Source of the DNA: Mastacembelus armatus
Taxonomy: Eukaryota; Chordata; Actinopteri; Synbranchiformes; Mastacembelidae
Reading direction: 5' to 3'
Assembly: GCF_900324485.2 (NCBI RefSeq)
Contig: NC_046650.1
Span: 4,895,450 to 4,959,449, forward strand
Length of the DNA stretch: 64,000 bases
Positions 11,571-23,852 of the stretch are shown piece by piece (the first letter of the stretch is position 1; every line of letters begins with the position of its first letter). Below the pieces are notes generated by a model. The model saw only the letters and a program-made list of their open reading frames with translations. It was not told the DNA's origin and ran no database searches. The position numbers and the translations under genes were made by a program.

Positions 11571-13338
11571 ATATTTTGTACTATTTATAGTTGAGACCTA
11601 CCATGAAATGACCCTCACCTGTTGAGCTCTACTACACATTTGTACTGTAGGTCACTTTATACTGAAGAAGGCAACATCACCTCACTGTGCAAGTGCACAA
11701 GCCATTTTTCTGCAGCAGTTTGCTGATGTATGATGATAAACTAAAGAAGGAAATTACATTTCTACATGTACAACAAACATTTTTATTTTAAAAGTAGGTG
11801 TGAAGGTGGTGCAGCTTTTGTTGCATGTAGTTTATAGCAGAGAGCTGAAGACCATTCTTGCTGTGGCTTTCATTATGGCCTAGTATAAATAGCATTGTCA
11901 GTGCAGTGGAAAATGATGGGGGGAGGGAGGTGTGAGACTTGTTGCTTTCCCACAAACACAGCCAGGGCAGAAATCTACACCCTTGAAATGTTTTTATACA
12001 CATTCACAATGTGAGGACACAACAGAGACAAGTTTTAGTTCAAAATCCAGGCAAATGTGAAAAATACAGTCTTGTGGAAATGTTTCCTACATTCTGCAGT
12101 GGATGATTTATTCTAAAGTAATTTAGTCTCACATCACACAGTGCTGTTTCTTTTCTGTCAGAGATGTGATGGGGACCTAACAACTCCTCCCTCCCTTCAG
12201 ACCCTCCCTAAAATAGAAGCTTAGTTAGTTTAATGCACTTTGCTCAGATCTATCCACAGTTTACCCGTCCACTGATTACAAGTCATAGCTACTATGAAGT
12301 TACTGAATAAATGAAAACCTGGCCTTGGACTGTCAGTTATTACAACATGGCTCCACAGATGCAAACAGAAACAGTCAGTCCTGGTATGTTCAGGAAACCA
12401 GTTGCTTTTTTCAGTCGTCATGTCTGAGCTACAGTGAAATGAATTAGAATTCTGAGAGATGAGTGTAACCTGAGATTATATCTGAGTAGGTTATTGTGGA
12501 TGTCTACTCTGGCAAAACAGCTTCATCAGCTTTGGAGAGAGATAGTGATGTGGCTTGTTAAGGGAGAGTAAGTTTATGTCAAATCTCTTCATATGCCAAA
12601 GTATTGTTACTGTCTTCCTTGAAAACAGGAAATGACTTGATGGTTGGTCATATTCGACGTCTCCTTGGAGTGGACTTTATATTTGACTTGGTGTTTGCCA
12701 CCACAGGCTGCTGGCTTATTCTGTTGTTTTTGGAGCATTTATGTTATGTACAGAGGCTTTGCTACAAACGTTTCACTTTCATGTCAGTCGTGCTCTGACC
12801 ACACTGTGCTGTCTCTTCCTGTAAGTTTCTGATGTGTATCTCACTCAGCCCACACTCCACCTACTCAACCTACAGACCATTTGACTCCCCCCATGAGTCA
12901 GTTTGCCATCAGTGTCATCACTGTCCTGTCATGGCTCCTCCTCATCAAACGTCAAATACATCCTTGCTGCTCTAAGATGAAGATTAGAGGCAGACAAAAC
13001 AACAGCAGTGACTTTGACCAAGAAAATAAAAACATGAGTTTCCACTTCTGGTGTCCTGCTTCTTCTTGTCTCTGGAAGGAACCTCAGTGCTGCAGAGTCC
13101 ATGTATTTAGAGACCAGAACCTGTAAGCCCCAGTACTGAGAGTCACATACTGTATCTCACTCACTATTTTTCAGAAATCACTCAAAATCTGCACTGGCAC
13201 ATGTTTCCAGCAAAAATGGCAGAAAACAAAATGAATTTATTGCTCAGCAAGTTGAGAAATTTTGTGTGTTTCAGCACATTGTGATTATGATTAATATTTT
13301 TTTAGCTTGGGTTAAAAAGAAAAAGGCAGATTCTTCAC
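11571..13338. other. Intergenic DNA and 3' flank of the receptor pseudogene
   Basis: No gene I can support. From about 12790 to 13060 the sequence resembles the 3' flank of copy 3 (about 15420-15780), so it is part of the tandem duplication. I could not find a counterpart of the final ITIM exon here. Confidence 0.45.
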
Positions 13339-14421
13339 CTTGTTTCTTTGAGGATGCAGCTCTTTATTCAAAGCTAAGGGGCAAAAGGTTAATGTGTAAG
13401 TTAAATATCAATGAGCAAATACTTTGCTGTTGATTTGTTTGTCACAGCATGATACGATGTTCAACAGGATGTGCCACAAATTATACACAACTGTACCTTT
13501 CTGCTGTTTCCTGATTTTAACAGCCAGACCAGTGACAACCATCATGAAGCCCACAGTCAGACTGCCTAGGGTCACAGTCATAAGGCTCTCACTGTCACAC
13601 TCATCTAAATCAGACACAGTTAATATTCCCCATGAATACAAAACAAATGATTTTAGATTGTAAAAACCTTCACAAGTAACAGAATGTTTACATGAATAAA
13701 AGTGAAGAAAAATACTTTAAATCTCAGAATTCACTTCATCATTATTTCATTCACCATTATCTTTAAGAAGTAGGATCAAAAGGCCTGTCAATATTAAGTC
13801 AAGACTCAGCTCAGTTGTTTTTACTTTACTGAAGGTCAGAAATGACTCCATCCTCAGCTTGAACACTTACCTCTGGCTTTAGATTTTGTTAATCCTGAAA
13901 TGACTCACACTGTGTTAATGTGCACAATCAAATCTTCAGAGAGGGAAGGAGTAAACTTACTTTTCTTAAAATCCACCTCATCATCAGATGTTGGAGCTCA
14001 CTTCATATTTTCCATTTTGAAATCCATGACAGAACAAAGTTCTGCCTTCAGAAAGGTAAAAAAAGGAGACACAGCTGGACTTGGTTCTGTTGACCAGTCT
14101 GAGCCAGTCTGTCTGGGTTGGAGTTGTGGAAATGTTGGGACACAGCAGGGTGACTTCTTCACCAGGCTGGACCTGCACAGTCTGAGACTCAGACCCTGAG
14201 ACAGAGACCCAGCCTGAAACAAACAACACAGATAACAGGACATTTATTCCTGAGCCTATAATATAAAGTTACTGTAACATGGCAACAACAGCGATTGACT
14301 CCTGATGTGCACATTTAAATTTTGATGTGTTATTGATTACATTCCTTGGTGCTGTGATAATGTGCCAGTACTTACCGAGGCTGCAGAGAAATAAAATTGT
14401 GACCAAGGTAAAGCTCCTCAT
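13339..14421 (-). pseudogene. Single-V receptor copy 2, inactivated by internal deletion
   Basis: The leader exon 14421-14376 (MRSFTLVTILFLCSL) and the start of the V exon (from 14213) are intact and very close to copy 3. At about 13987 the V exon stops matching just after SSNI. The next bases match the middle of copy 3's stalk exon (GATGATGA.GTGGATTTTAAG), which is followed by the same donor and intron. The end of the V domain, the intron and the start of the stalk are thus missing as one deletion, and a TGA follows at once. The transmembrane exon 13604-13497 and short tail exon 13373-13339 remain; the ITIM exon was not found. The product would be a V domain without its second cysteine and without an anchor, so I call it a pseudogene. 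Confidence 0.8.
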
Positions 14422-15788
14422 TGTGCATTTAATTGTCAGTGCCCAAATAGTTTGACCGAGCTCCTATAAAGGGAGTTAGAGGGGCGGGGAGTCTTGTGTT
14501 TTTTTCTTGACGCTCAGACTTACTGTACAAGTGCAATGACTTTGTATATGCACTTTAGCTTCAGCAGGTGTCCAGTCACATTATAGCTGAAAAGGGACCA
14601 CAGTGGAAGGTCTAGTACAAGGAGACCGACATGTTTTATGATGCCATGTTTTGCCTCTGGACTGGACATTAGGCCTGTCACCTAAACGTCACTGATCACT
14701 GAAGAGATGAAATATGGTGGCTGGTGAAATGAGGCCTGTGTGGACAGATGAGGACACTGTAGTTTTCCTCAAATTAAAACATGAAGCAAACATAAATGCA
14801 TCATGTTGTGTCCTCTGTGCAGATTGAATGGCAGCCACCTGGACAGTTTGTGTCTGTAGTGCTTTTCCTGTAGTGCCACTGTGAGGTTGACTTTTGTAGT
14901 TTTCACTGCAAATACATTTGACGTCCCCTGCGTTGATATTGTGGCCGTGTTAACATGCTGACATCAGTGCTCAGCTCAAAGCCTTGCTGTGTCTAAGTAC
15001 AGCCACAGAGAGACACAGGGCGGGGCTCTGGTAGACGACAGTTTCTGTCTCTTTTTGTCCTTCATGCAGTTGGTGCTGTTGGTCCTAAGAACACCTGTTA
15101 TTGTTTTATTGCCCGACTGTGTTTAGTGAGCACCACTCAACATTAGAAACCTGACAGATGAAAGTGTGACCTGAAACTGTGTTGAAGTCATGAAGTTTGT
15201 GTAAAGTAATGACAAATGGAGAGATTTAACTAAATGATATATTTAGCAACTGACATACACTCTTGTTGTATGAGAGTAGCCAGACCACTGATGCTTGTGG
15301 TCATGGCTGAAGTCTTCTGTGGTGGACACTTTATTACAGTTTGATTTTCAGTGCATCCTTGACTACTTTCACACAGACCTTTAACTTTACAGGACTCAAG
15401 ATGTTCACCTCAGTTGTACTCAGACCACACTGCATTGTCTCTTCCTGTCAAACAAGTGATGTGCTGTACTTCACTCACTCCTCCCCTACAGACGGTTTCA
15501 GTCTCCCTATAAGTACATTAGATGACCCTCTGCACCCGTTGTGACTCCTCCTCCATCACATATCAAGTACATTTCTCTTCCTCTCAGAAAAAAGAAGAGA
15601 CAGAGACTAGAAGAAGACAGAGGCAAACAGAAGCCTGATCAAACACACAGGCTGAATATGGTTCAAAGTTTACAGTTTAATTATTGTGACTCCTTCAACC
15701 TCCTATCAACATACAAAAGCATGAAAGCAGATGAGTAGGTTAAAGCGTCAGTGCCATGCTGAGCTGCAGTTTCACTTGTGTCCTGAGT
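14422..15788. other. Intergenic DNA between receptor copies 2 and 3
   Basis: No gene seen. It is the upstream region of copy 2 and 3' flank of copy 3. 15400-15600 resembles about 12790-12975, which supports tandem duplication of the whole receptor unit. Confidence 0.45.
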
Positions 15789-17627
15789 TCATCTGGTGGC
15801 AGCGTACACAACATTTGGCTCCAGCTGTCTCTCTGATGCAGGTCTTCGGTTTCTTTTAGGTTTTGCCTGGAAACTTAGGGCGGCATAGTTCAAGTGATCA
15901 GGGCCCCGATTCTATAAATCAGAGTGATTATAGTCACACACTGTTTAGGTAACAACTAAGTTGATTTGGTAATCAAGCAAATATTTTTAGTCTTAGTCAC
16001 ACTTTAGCTGAATCAGTTTAAAATAATGAAACAAGAATCTTGATGTAATTGCAGCTGTGGTGTCGTCTGATTTTTATTTTAAATTTTTGGCAACGATAAG
16101 TTTCATAGTCTCCATTGTTCTTAGCTGTTTGGAAGTGTTATATCTTATCTGTTTCAGGCTTGTATCTGATGTTTTTTTTTTTTTTTTGCTTGTTTGTTTT
16201 CTAGAAAATGTGATGCTGTCTTTTTAATCAGGGCAACAATTTCCTGCTATTAGCATGAAAAACACCGTATGACTGTGAAAGTATACATGTACACTGTTTT
16301 AGTTGTAAAAAGTTAGCTTCAGCTAGTTAAACAGATGTTTGATAAATTGTCTCTATTGCTGCAGGGCTTTGTTGCACATATGGTTGATGAACACTGGGCC
16401 CATTCCAGTATAATGTAAAGTTTATATAAGGGAAAAAAAATGGTCTTACCTTGTTTATTTCTGGCATTTTTTCTTCATGCACAGCTAAATGGCAAAGACG
16501 AAAGTCTGATTACTTTCTTTGCTTTGGATTAGTCCATTATGATGAAAAGATTTACAAAATGATATGCAGCAAATTCTGCATTTCTTGTACCTGTCTGAAG
16601 TTTCCTGATTTTAACAGCCAGACCAACAATGACTATAGTGAGGAGAACAGTCAGACTGCCCAGGATCACAGTGATCAGGTTTATCCTCCCATCACTCTCA
16701 TCTAAAATCGAAATGATAGCTTTACAATCCGTTTTAATCTGGTGTCTTCAGATTTTGTTAATCCTGAAATTACTCAAACTGTGTTAATGTCCACAATCAA
16801 ATCTTCAGAGAGGGAAGGAGTAAACTTACTTTTCTTAAAATCCACTTCATCATCAGTTTCTCCATTACCTTTCAAAAGGGATGGGAATTAAATAATATGA
16901 CAGATATTATTTGTTCTGTTTTCATGCTACTATGAGAATAAATTATAGATACAAATACATGTGATGAATAAAGAAGGATGTTATTGTGACCTACAGTCTC
17001 ACCTTGAACACTTAACTCTATTACTTCGGCAATGACTGTGTGTTTTTTTATGTAAAATCCACAGAAATACAGTCCAGAGTCAGATAAATCCACATGCTTG
17101 ATTTTCAGAAAGACAGTGGAGACGTTGGAGCTCATTTCATATTTTCCATTTTGAAACCCATGACAGAATGAAGGGCTGCCTTCAGACTCGTACAAAGAGG
17201 AGACACAGCTGGACTTGGTTCTGTTGACCAGTCTAAGCCAGTCTGTCTGGGTTGGAGTTGTGGAAATGTTGGGACACAGCGGGGTGATTTCTTCACCAGG
17301 CTGGACCTGCACAGTCTGAGACTCAGACCCTGAGACAGAGACCCAGCCTGAAACAAACAGCACAGATAACAAGACATTTATTCCTCAAATAATCAATCTG
17401 TAATTCTCATTATCATGGAAGTTAAATAAACCAGTTCCAGTACATTTACTCCTCAACTAAACAACAACACTTTAATGAATTCAATAATAATCATATGCAA
17501 GTTGAACTTTAAAGTGGATCATTGGTTGAAACAGGTTGGAAATGTATTTCGTGCTGAGAACAATTTAATACCTGTACTTACTGTAGCTGCAGAGAAGAAA
17601 AGCTTTTATCAGGATGAAGCTCCTCAT
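15789..17627 (-). CDS. Single-V-domain ITIM receptor (IgSF), copy 3, intact
   Basis: Predicted 232-residue type I receptor in six exons: 17627-17582 leader (MRSFILIKAFLLCSY), 17347-17003 V domain, 16868-16830 stalk (GNGETDDEVDFKK), 16701-16591 transmembrane, 16484-16450 and 15911-15789 tail. All introns are GT-AG and the phases agree. The V domain has LLCPN, a DWLRL core, two extra cysteines (SSCVSS and FCHGF) and DSGLYFCGFY. The membrane segment (INLITVILGSLTVLLTIVIV) has no charge for adaptor pairing. The last exon carries a full ITIM (LNYAAL) and a second motif, VVYAAT, closer to an ITSM. This is the best template for the three-copy subfamily. It probably recruits SH2-domain phosphatases; that is inferred from the motifs. 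Ligand unknown. Confidence 0.82.
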
Positions 17628-18116
17628 TGTGTGTGTACCTGTGTTACTGTAGGGGCAGTCTATATTGTGCAAGGGGCTTTTATTGGGAAGAGGCGGGGTA
17701 CTGAGTAGTTCACGCTGGGCGGCTCCAATCATTCACCACTTTAATATTTGTATCAATGCAATGTGAGACAAAATACGTCTCAGAATTTCAGGCAACAATT
17801 CATTAGATGCATTTTCTTATTGACGGTGTCTTGAGGTGCAGTCAGTCAGTGAGACATTCAAAAACTGAGTTCAAATGATCTGACATTTGTCCATTAAAGT
17901 TGCCACATGCCATTAATTTGAAACCTCAAATGTGGACTGTTTGTGAATGTATTACTTAAATATATGCCTTGTTAAACATCCGGTTTACATTATTACTAGT
18001 AGAGAAAGGGAAACTACCAAACACTTTAGCTCTACAAATATGATCATACACAATCACAGCCTTTTGACCATAAAGGCACCATCAGAAGTAGAGACTTCAT
18101 TTTAAATCCCAAAAAA

Positions 18117-18146
18117 CAAACAACAACAACAACAACAACAAACAAA
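18117..18146 (+). repeat. (CAA)n microsatellite
   Basis: Run of CAA triplets within A-rich sequence. Confidence 0.85.
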
Positions 18147-19214
18147 ACAGTCCTCTAAGGTGTGATCATAGTCTGCCTGTCTAAATGACTCAATCACTGT
18201 ACTATAAAGTAATGACATAATAAACAAAAAGGGAGGTCAAATCACATCTGTCTGCTGTTCACCACATATTTCAGCCAGCCCCCTCTAGGAGGCACTACAC
18301 GTCTCTGACACTTTGTGACTGTCAGAAAACTCTGCTTTGTTGGTTCAAAGGTCAGAAATGATTTAAAAGGAAACCGTCAGTCAAAATTCAATCAGACTTG
18401 TCCTTGAATGTCTGATCAACACATAAGCACAAGTTTAGGTTTTACTAACCACAGTGATAAATAACATCTGTGATATGTGACCCATGAAAGAAAATGAACC
18501 TCAGGCCCCAGAAACACTAAACAGATCTTTTTATGTTAATAGTTTCACCTTTATTCTAAAGTAGACAGATGTTGCTAATCTGGGTGCACTTATATGTGAT
18601 ATTCTGTAAAAAACTGTGATTCATACCAGTTTATAAAAGGAGCTTTTCATCTCTGGACACAGTCTCCACAATATGTTTTTATACAGTTCAGTAATCAATT
18701 ATCAGTTTAGTGAAGAATCTTCCACTGGTATTCAGGGCATCTTTAGTTTAGGGGATTGTTTTGACTTAATTTTGCCATTTAAAGTAGGTATTTGTTATAT
18801 TTCCATTGAATAGAATTGAAATTCAGCTTTAGATGCATTATAATTATTATTTATTTATTATTAGTTGTTTAAGATCAGTTGTAATATTTTATATTGTGTT
18901 ATATTTTATATTATATACATAAATTACACATATTGTAAGAATTGTACCATGAAATGCAAATTTACAATTATCTGATAGTGTTTTTATTGTAGTGTATCTG
19001 ATTTGATGGTTTGACATAATCAAATGAACAAAGCAATTAAAATGTTTTATTTGCCATATTTAGCAACATGAATGATGTATTTTTTAAAAATTGTATTAAA
19101 ATAATTACAAACTTGCAGTGTGAAATATTCTGTACAAAGGCAATAACAAATTTAGAAAAAAACTTTCTAACTCCATGTAAATCTAAAATATAATCATTGG
19201 AAACCAATTCAGAC

Positions 19215-19320
19215 ACAGAGGGGAATTCCAGAAAGCAGGTTTAGCAAAAACTCTGAATTGTTTGACCCTGACTTGAGGGAAACTCAGAGTTTTCTGTTCG
19301 AGAAACAACGATCATCTCTT
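19215..19320. mobile_element. Possible DNA-transposon (MITE) fragment
   Basis: Contains GGGAATTCCAGAAAGCAGG and the phrases AACTCTGAATTGTTTGACC and GGGAAACTCAGAGTTTTC. These resemble the end of a common teleost non-autonomous DNA element. No second end or target duplication was found, so the call is weak. Confidence 0.3.
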
Positions 19321-19917
19321 GAGTTCCTGTGTCTCCTCCCTACTGTCGAGACAGGACCTTTAATTTCCTTGTTCACACAATTCATATCAAAGTGCTGATC
19401 AGTGCATTTATTTTCAGAGGTTTGTATCAGGTGAACCAGATAAAAATTCCAGTTAGACAGTAGCTGATAATTTATCTTGATTGGCGCTGCTTGGATAGGA
19501 CTATTGGTACAACTGTGTTTTAGGGCCACAAGGAAAGACTTTTAAAAAGTTTGTTGAGAAGTTGAGAATAAAGTTGAGATGTTGAAGAGGATAAAGAGAG
19601 TATGTAGCGTAATGTTGAAGAGGACTGTAATGATCTGCAGGTGAAATGTTGAAACTGCATTGTGTCTGGAATGAACCACACTGCATGTTGATATAAAACC
19701 AGCAAATAATATTCAATTCCTTTAATGAGTCAAATCCAAGTGAGGTTCAGATAATGAGCCTGTGCCTTTCCTGTTTGTATAATGTTCTTATAGTTCACTC
19801 TGAGCTGCTGTCAGGTGCTTTGACTGCCCCCGAATGAATATATGTAATCACATCCCACCACTCTGTCATCAGTAGCCTACTGTTAAAACAAAGTGTAGTA
19901 AGGGTTAAATGAAAGGA

Positions 19918-21572
19918 CTATGCTGAATGTAACTGTTTTTGTTGACAGTATTTGACATGGGAATAAACCACTGTCTCTCTACTGTTTCCTACTGTGACGG
20001 AGGAGCTTGTGGGAGCTGGACACACTGCTGTATAGATAATGGTATCTCCACTCTGAAAGATATGAAAATGCAAATACTTTATACTTGTTAATTTTGTCAG
20101 AAACATATTACTGTATATGGATCTTATATTTGGTTTTGGGTACTTGTGACAGAAAAACAGCAGAGAACGGCTTAAGAAATCGAAGTATCACCTGATTGCC
20201 TCCTGGAGATTCATCACTCGATCTGGCTGCTGCTAAAATTGAAGGTTGACTCCTGTCAGCACTTGGTACTGCAAAATGCAACAGGACATATCACTTTGGT
20301 TTTGCTACAGATATACTGTATACCACTAAACAGTACAATGCACAGTTTGAAATACCTGTTCGATTATTCTTGTTTTTGCAAAGTGTCCATGCAAATAGAA
20401 GTGTCCCCATCCCAAGAAAAATGTTTGACACTATCAGGGCAATAACAGTTGGACTCAGATCAGCTGATTTTGGCAAGATGTCTCCTTCAAACAGAAGAGA
20501 TTGAATCACTGAGGTTAGATTGTGATTTTCTATAACAATATATATTTAACACTATCACTAATATGACAGCTTATCGATACAGCAAGAGAAGAAAATCTGT
20601 GCACATGTACTGTTAGTGTCTTACTGTTACTAATCCTGGTCCCGTGTCCGAACAGTATCTCTCCACATAAAGTCACAGCACAGTAATAAGTCCCAGCATC
20701 ATCAGAGCTGAGGTTCCTCATGTGAAGGCTGTACACACAGGTAGTTTCTTCACTCCCAGTCGTCCGACAGACAGTGTTCGTATTTTTAGAGTAATGAATC
20801 ATTGTTGGAGCAGAATGATCAGAGCTTTTCAGCCACATGACTCTGGTGTGTTCTGCAGCAACGTGACCAGTGTGAACAGAACAGCTGAGATTCACAGAAT
20901 CTCCTGGTTGGACTGATTTATAATCCGGCTGCTGGACGACAGAATCGCTGATCATTTTTTCACCTTGAGAAAAGAGTTATATGTGATCATTAACATTATC
21001 GTAATATCCAGATGAATTGATCTTGAATTAGCAAGCATAGTGTTCATTGATACAGATGCTGCACAGACTATATACCTTTTATCACCAAAAAGGTACCAGA
21101 TCCAAAATAAATGTCAGCATAGTTCATCACTCCACAGTAGTATGTGCCAGTATCTTCCCATGTAGCCCTAGAAATGCTCAGATTATTGTGGAAGTCGTCA
21201 AATTGTACAACATAGTGGTGAAATGTATCTGTGAATGTTACACGGTTAAGAAGTTTATCTGTTGAGGCCACAAGCTGTAGTTTCCTCCCAGAGGTCAGTT
21301 TGTACCACACTTGTGTTCTTGCAGTAGTATGAATGTAACACGTAATATTAACTGCATCCCCTAGATCCACTGCTTGAAAAGACTGAGGCTGAGAGACGTC
21401 ACTATGTTGTGCTTCACCTGACAGAAACAGAAAAACAAGGAGGCTAAATAATACACTTCACTTTGATGAAATTAAAAGATGTCACCAGTGATCGTTTTTG
21501 TTACTTACACACAGTCCAGAGCAAGGAAATATGTAGAAGACACACCACCATTATCTCTGCTTGTAGCTTCAT
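19918..21572 (-). CDS. NITR-like receptor with separate V and I exons and two canonical ITIMs
   Basis: Predicted 361-residue receptor in six exons: 21572-21509 leader (MKLQAEIMVVCLLHISLLWT), 21417-21076 V domain, 20963-20625 I-type domain, 20484-20356 transmembrane, 20268-20192 and 20052-19918 tail. The V domain has ITCYIH, VWYKL, TGTYYCGV and a J-like FGSGT. The second domain has LSCSVH, VMWLK, DAGTYYCAV, two further cysteines and the J-like FGHGTRI. The membrane segment (TVIALIVSNIFLGMGTLLFA) has no charge. The last exon holds two clean ITIMs, IIYTAV and VVYSHV. It differs from the six NITR genes to its right in having an intron between the Ig domains and in its tail, so it is either a divergent NITR or a sister family. 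An inhibitory role is inferred from the ITIMs. Confidence 0.78.
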
Positions 21573-23749
21573 CTTCCTCGCAGCAGTTGTGACATACTAA
21601 AGTGTGATACCAGTGTGTAGCAGATTCACCATGCAGGACCAAGTGGTGCGAAAGTCAAGCCTGCCAATTATCTGATTGGTTTATCAAATTCATCTGGCCT
21701 CTCCTGATTGGCTGCTTAGTAAATCAAATATCCTTGATCACATTGGAACAAAGTAACTTTAATCACACGTCTTTGTAGTTAACATGCACCAGATTTAGAT
21801 GACACAAATACAGGACAATCTGTTTTTACATCCAGTGACGTGCTTAATCTTTTTGTTTACCTACAGTAAACATGAAAGTTACATAAATGCTCTATCAAAT
21901 AAAAGTTAGCAATGATAACCAAGAAAACTCAAGTAACGAACATAACAAATATAAATATAAAGCAATGTTCTGACTGCAAATATTGATTTGACTCCAACTC
22001 TGCAAATATGCAAAGCAGAACAGTGCAGACTAACCAAAGAGAGAAATGACATCACACTATATGATGTGGGTTGTGTGTTTCTATAAGTATCTCGTTTTGT
22101 TGCTGCCTCTGTGCTAAAGCAAATGTAGACTAGAGGTGAGACTTGCTGATAGTGAGGAAATGCAAACATTTATTCCTTGCCCATTATTTAACTTGTTTTG
22201 TTGTTTGTTTTCACAAAGAAATTGTCTTTCTCGCTGTTTTTCCTGCCCTGTATGTTTGCTGTACTTTGTTGTCTTAACCAGAACGTTAGCCAGGACAGCT
22301 GTGCAACTGTTTCCAAATGACAGAAGCATGTTTCCATATGTGCAGTGACACAGATGCGTAAATTCAGTTTTAGTATGGTCCTGACAGGTCCGGTCCAAAT
22401 GACTAATCATGACTGATGGTTCTCAGCAACACTGGCAATTAAAGTATCAATACAAATTAGAAAAGCTTATTACTGCCTTTGACAGTGGATGCTACAGAAA
22501 CTCTGATTGGTTTTCTTATAGCAGAAAACATTTTATTTGAAATGTTGACTGTCCCAGTAGCCTACAACAGTGTCAGTTCAGTTTATATACAGTAGAAGGT
22601 TTCTGGTAGCTAGTACATTCACCTGTTTTTTTACCTCTTGTGATATGTAACAGGAAGTGGAGGAGGTTCCTTTTCATCTATGCAGAAACACTGTAGTCCA
22701 TCATCCTGTTGTACATTGTACTTGAAAGGTCTGTATCTTAACCAGGGGCTGGAACTTGAGGTCCTTATTGAAATCTGAAATCTGAAATCTACCCCTTGAA
22801 AGTTTACCTGCATTACTTAAATATATTCAACAACTTATTCTATGTGGACAAGATGTTGACAGAATAAAACTGTCTTCATTTATCCAATAAGTGTGCCTAA
22901 ATCTCTATACATTCTAACTGGTAAAAAAAAAAGGTTACCTAAATTACTGTTGGGTTACATAATCCAACAATCCAAATCACCTCCTTGACATTTCATTTAA
23001 CTGGATACCCCTCATGGCACTGTTCATTATTTTTTGTATGGAGATATATAAGGGGCTACAGATCTGCCCTACAGTCCAACAAATACGAATGTTGTTGTCT
23101 CAATAGCTGAATGGCATGTAACCAACTCATCTGCGTGGCACGGCCATTTTCTCAGAGTTGACAAAGGTCTTCCAGTGCCACAGATGATGTTATACAGTTG
23201 TTTACTAACAAACTAAATAGTTTTGCTGATTACTAGTGAACTGATCTTGATGTGTAAAATAATTCTTATTTCAGTGACCAATTATTCACTTTTTGTCACT
23301 AGACTAGACACGATTGTTGCAAGATTTTTTTCTAAAAATGTCACAGCAAGGTTGTAGTTATTATTGAGCAATGCTATACCGTATACTATATACTACCTGA
23401 TGGGTAGCACAGACAGCAAACTCACGCAAGTATATGGGGGAGAAGACCTGAAAGCCTCTTATGTGGAGACATCCTGCATGAAACCACAGAGACAAACAAA
23501 AACACGAGAGGGCCTGAGACCTCCAGCCGTGCTGCTAACTGACACGTGGTTAGAAAAGGCCTTTTACATCTTTATGTTTGCAGCAGCTTGTACACTAAAC
23601 AACTGACAGAGGATGTTCACTGATTGCTGAGTGGACACTTTTTGCATCGTGCACATACAGTACTGTAGCGGAGATATCAGTGATGCAGGGTGGGTTAGAG
23701 CTGTGAAAAATGTCAGAGAAACTAACCCCTAGCACAGGTGTGATATTCT
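21573..23749. other. Intergenic DNA between the two-domain receptor and the NITR cluster
   Basis: No gene seen. Just upstream of the receptor at 19918-21572 there are two CTGATTGG/CCAAT-type boxes (about 21673 and 21707, plus-strand TGATTGG), possible NF-Y sites. The rest is AT-rich with no recognisable element. Confidence 0.45.
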
Positions 23750-23791
23750 AACTTTAATATTATATATTATCTAATATATAATATTAAAGTT
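23750..23791. repeat. Perfect 20-bp inverted repeat (hairpin) below a NITR gene
   Basis: Two 20-bp arms (23750-23769 and 23772-23791) are exact reverse complements, separated by 2 bases. All but six bases are A or T. It starts about 60 bases past the stop codon of the NITR gene 23853-26879, so it probably lies in that gene's 3' UTR. Confidence 0.9.
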
Positions 23792-23852
23792 CTTCAGTAT
23801 CTGGCAACAAATTATGTATAGCAGTGGCCCTCTGACAGAAACATGTCCAGCT

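Larger units (their letters stand above)
17640..19910. other. AT-rich intergenic DNA
   Basis: No gene I can support in about 2.3 kb between the single-V receptors and the two-domain receptor. It contains a short CAA repeat and a possible DNA-transposon fragment, listed separately, and very AT-rich sequence around 18830-19100. Confidence 0.5.

Noticed and set aside
22000-23640. Several 60-100 codon frames between receptors
   Set aside because: No domain, no splice partners and no paralogue in the cluster; consistent with chance.
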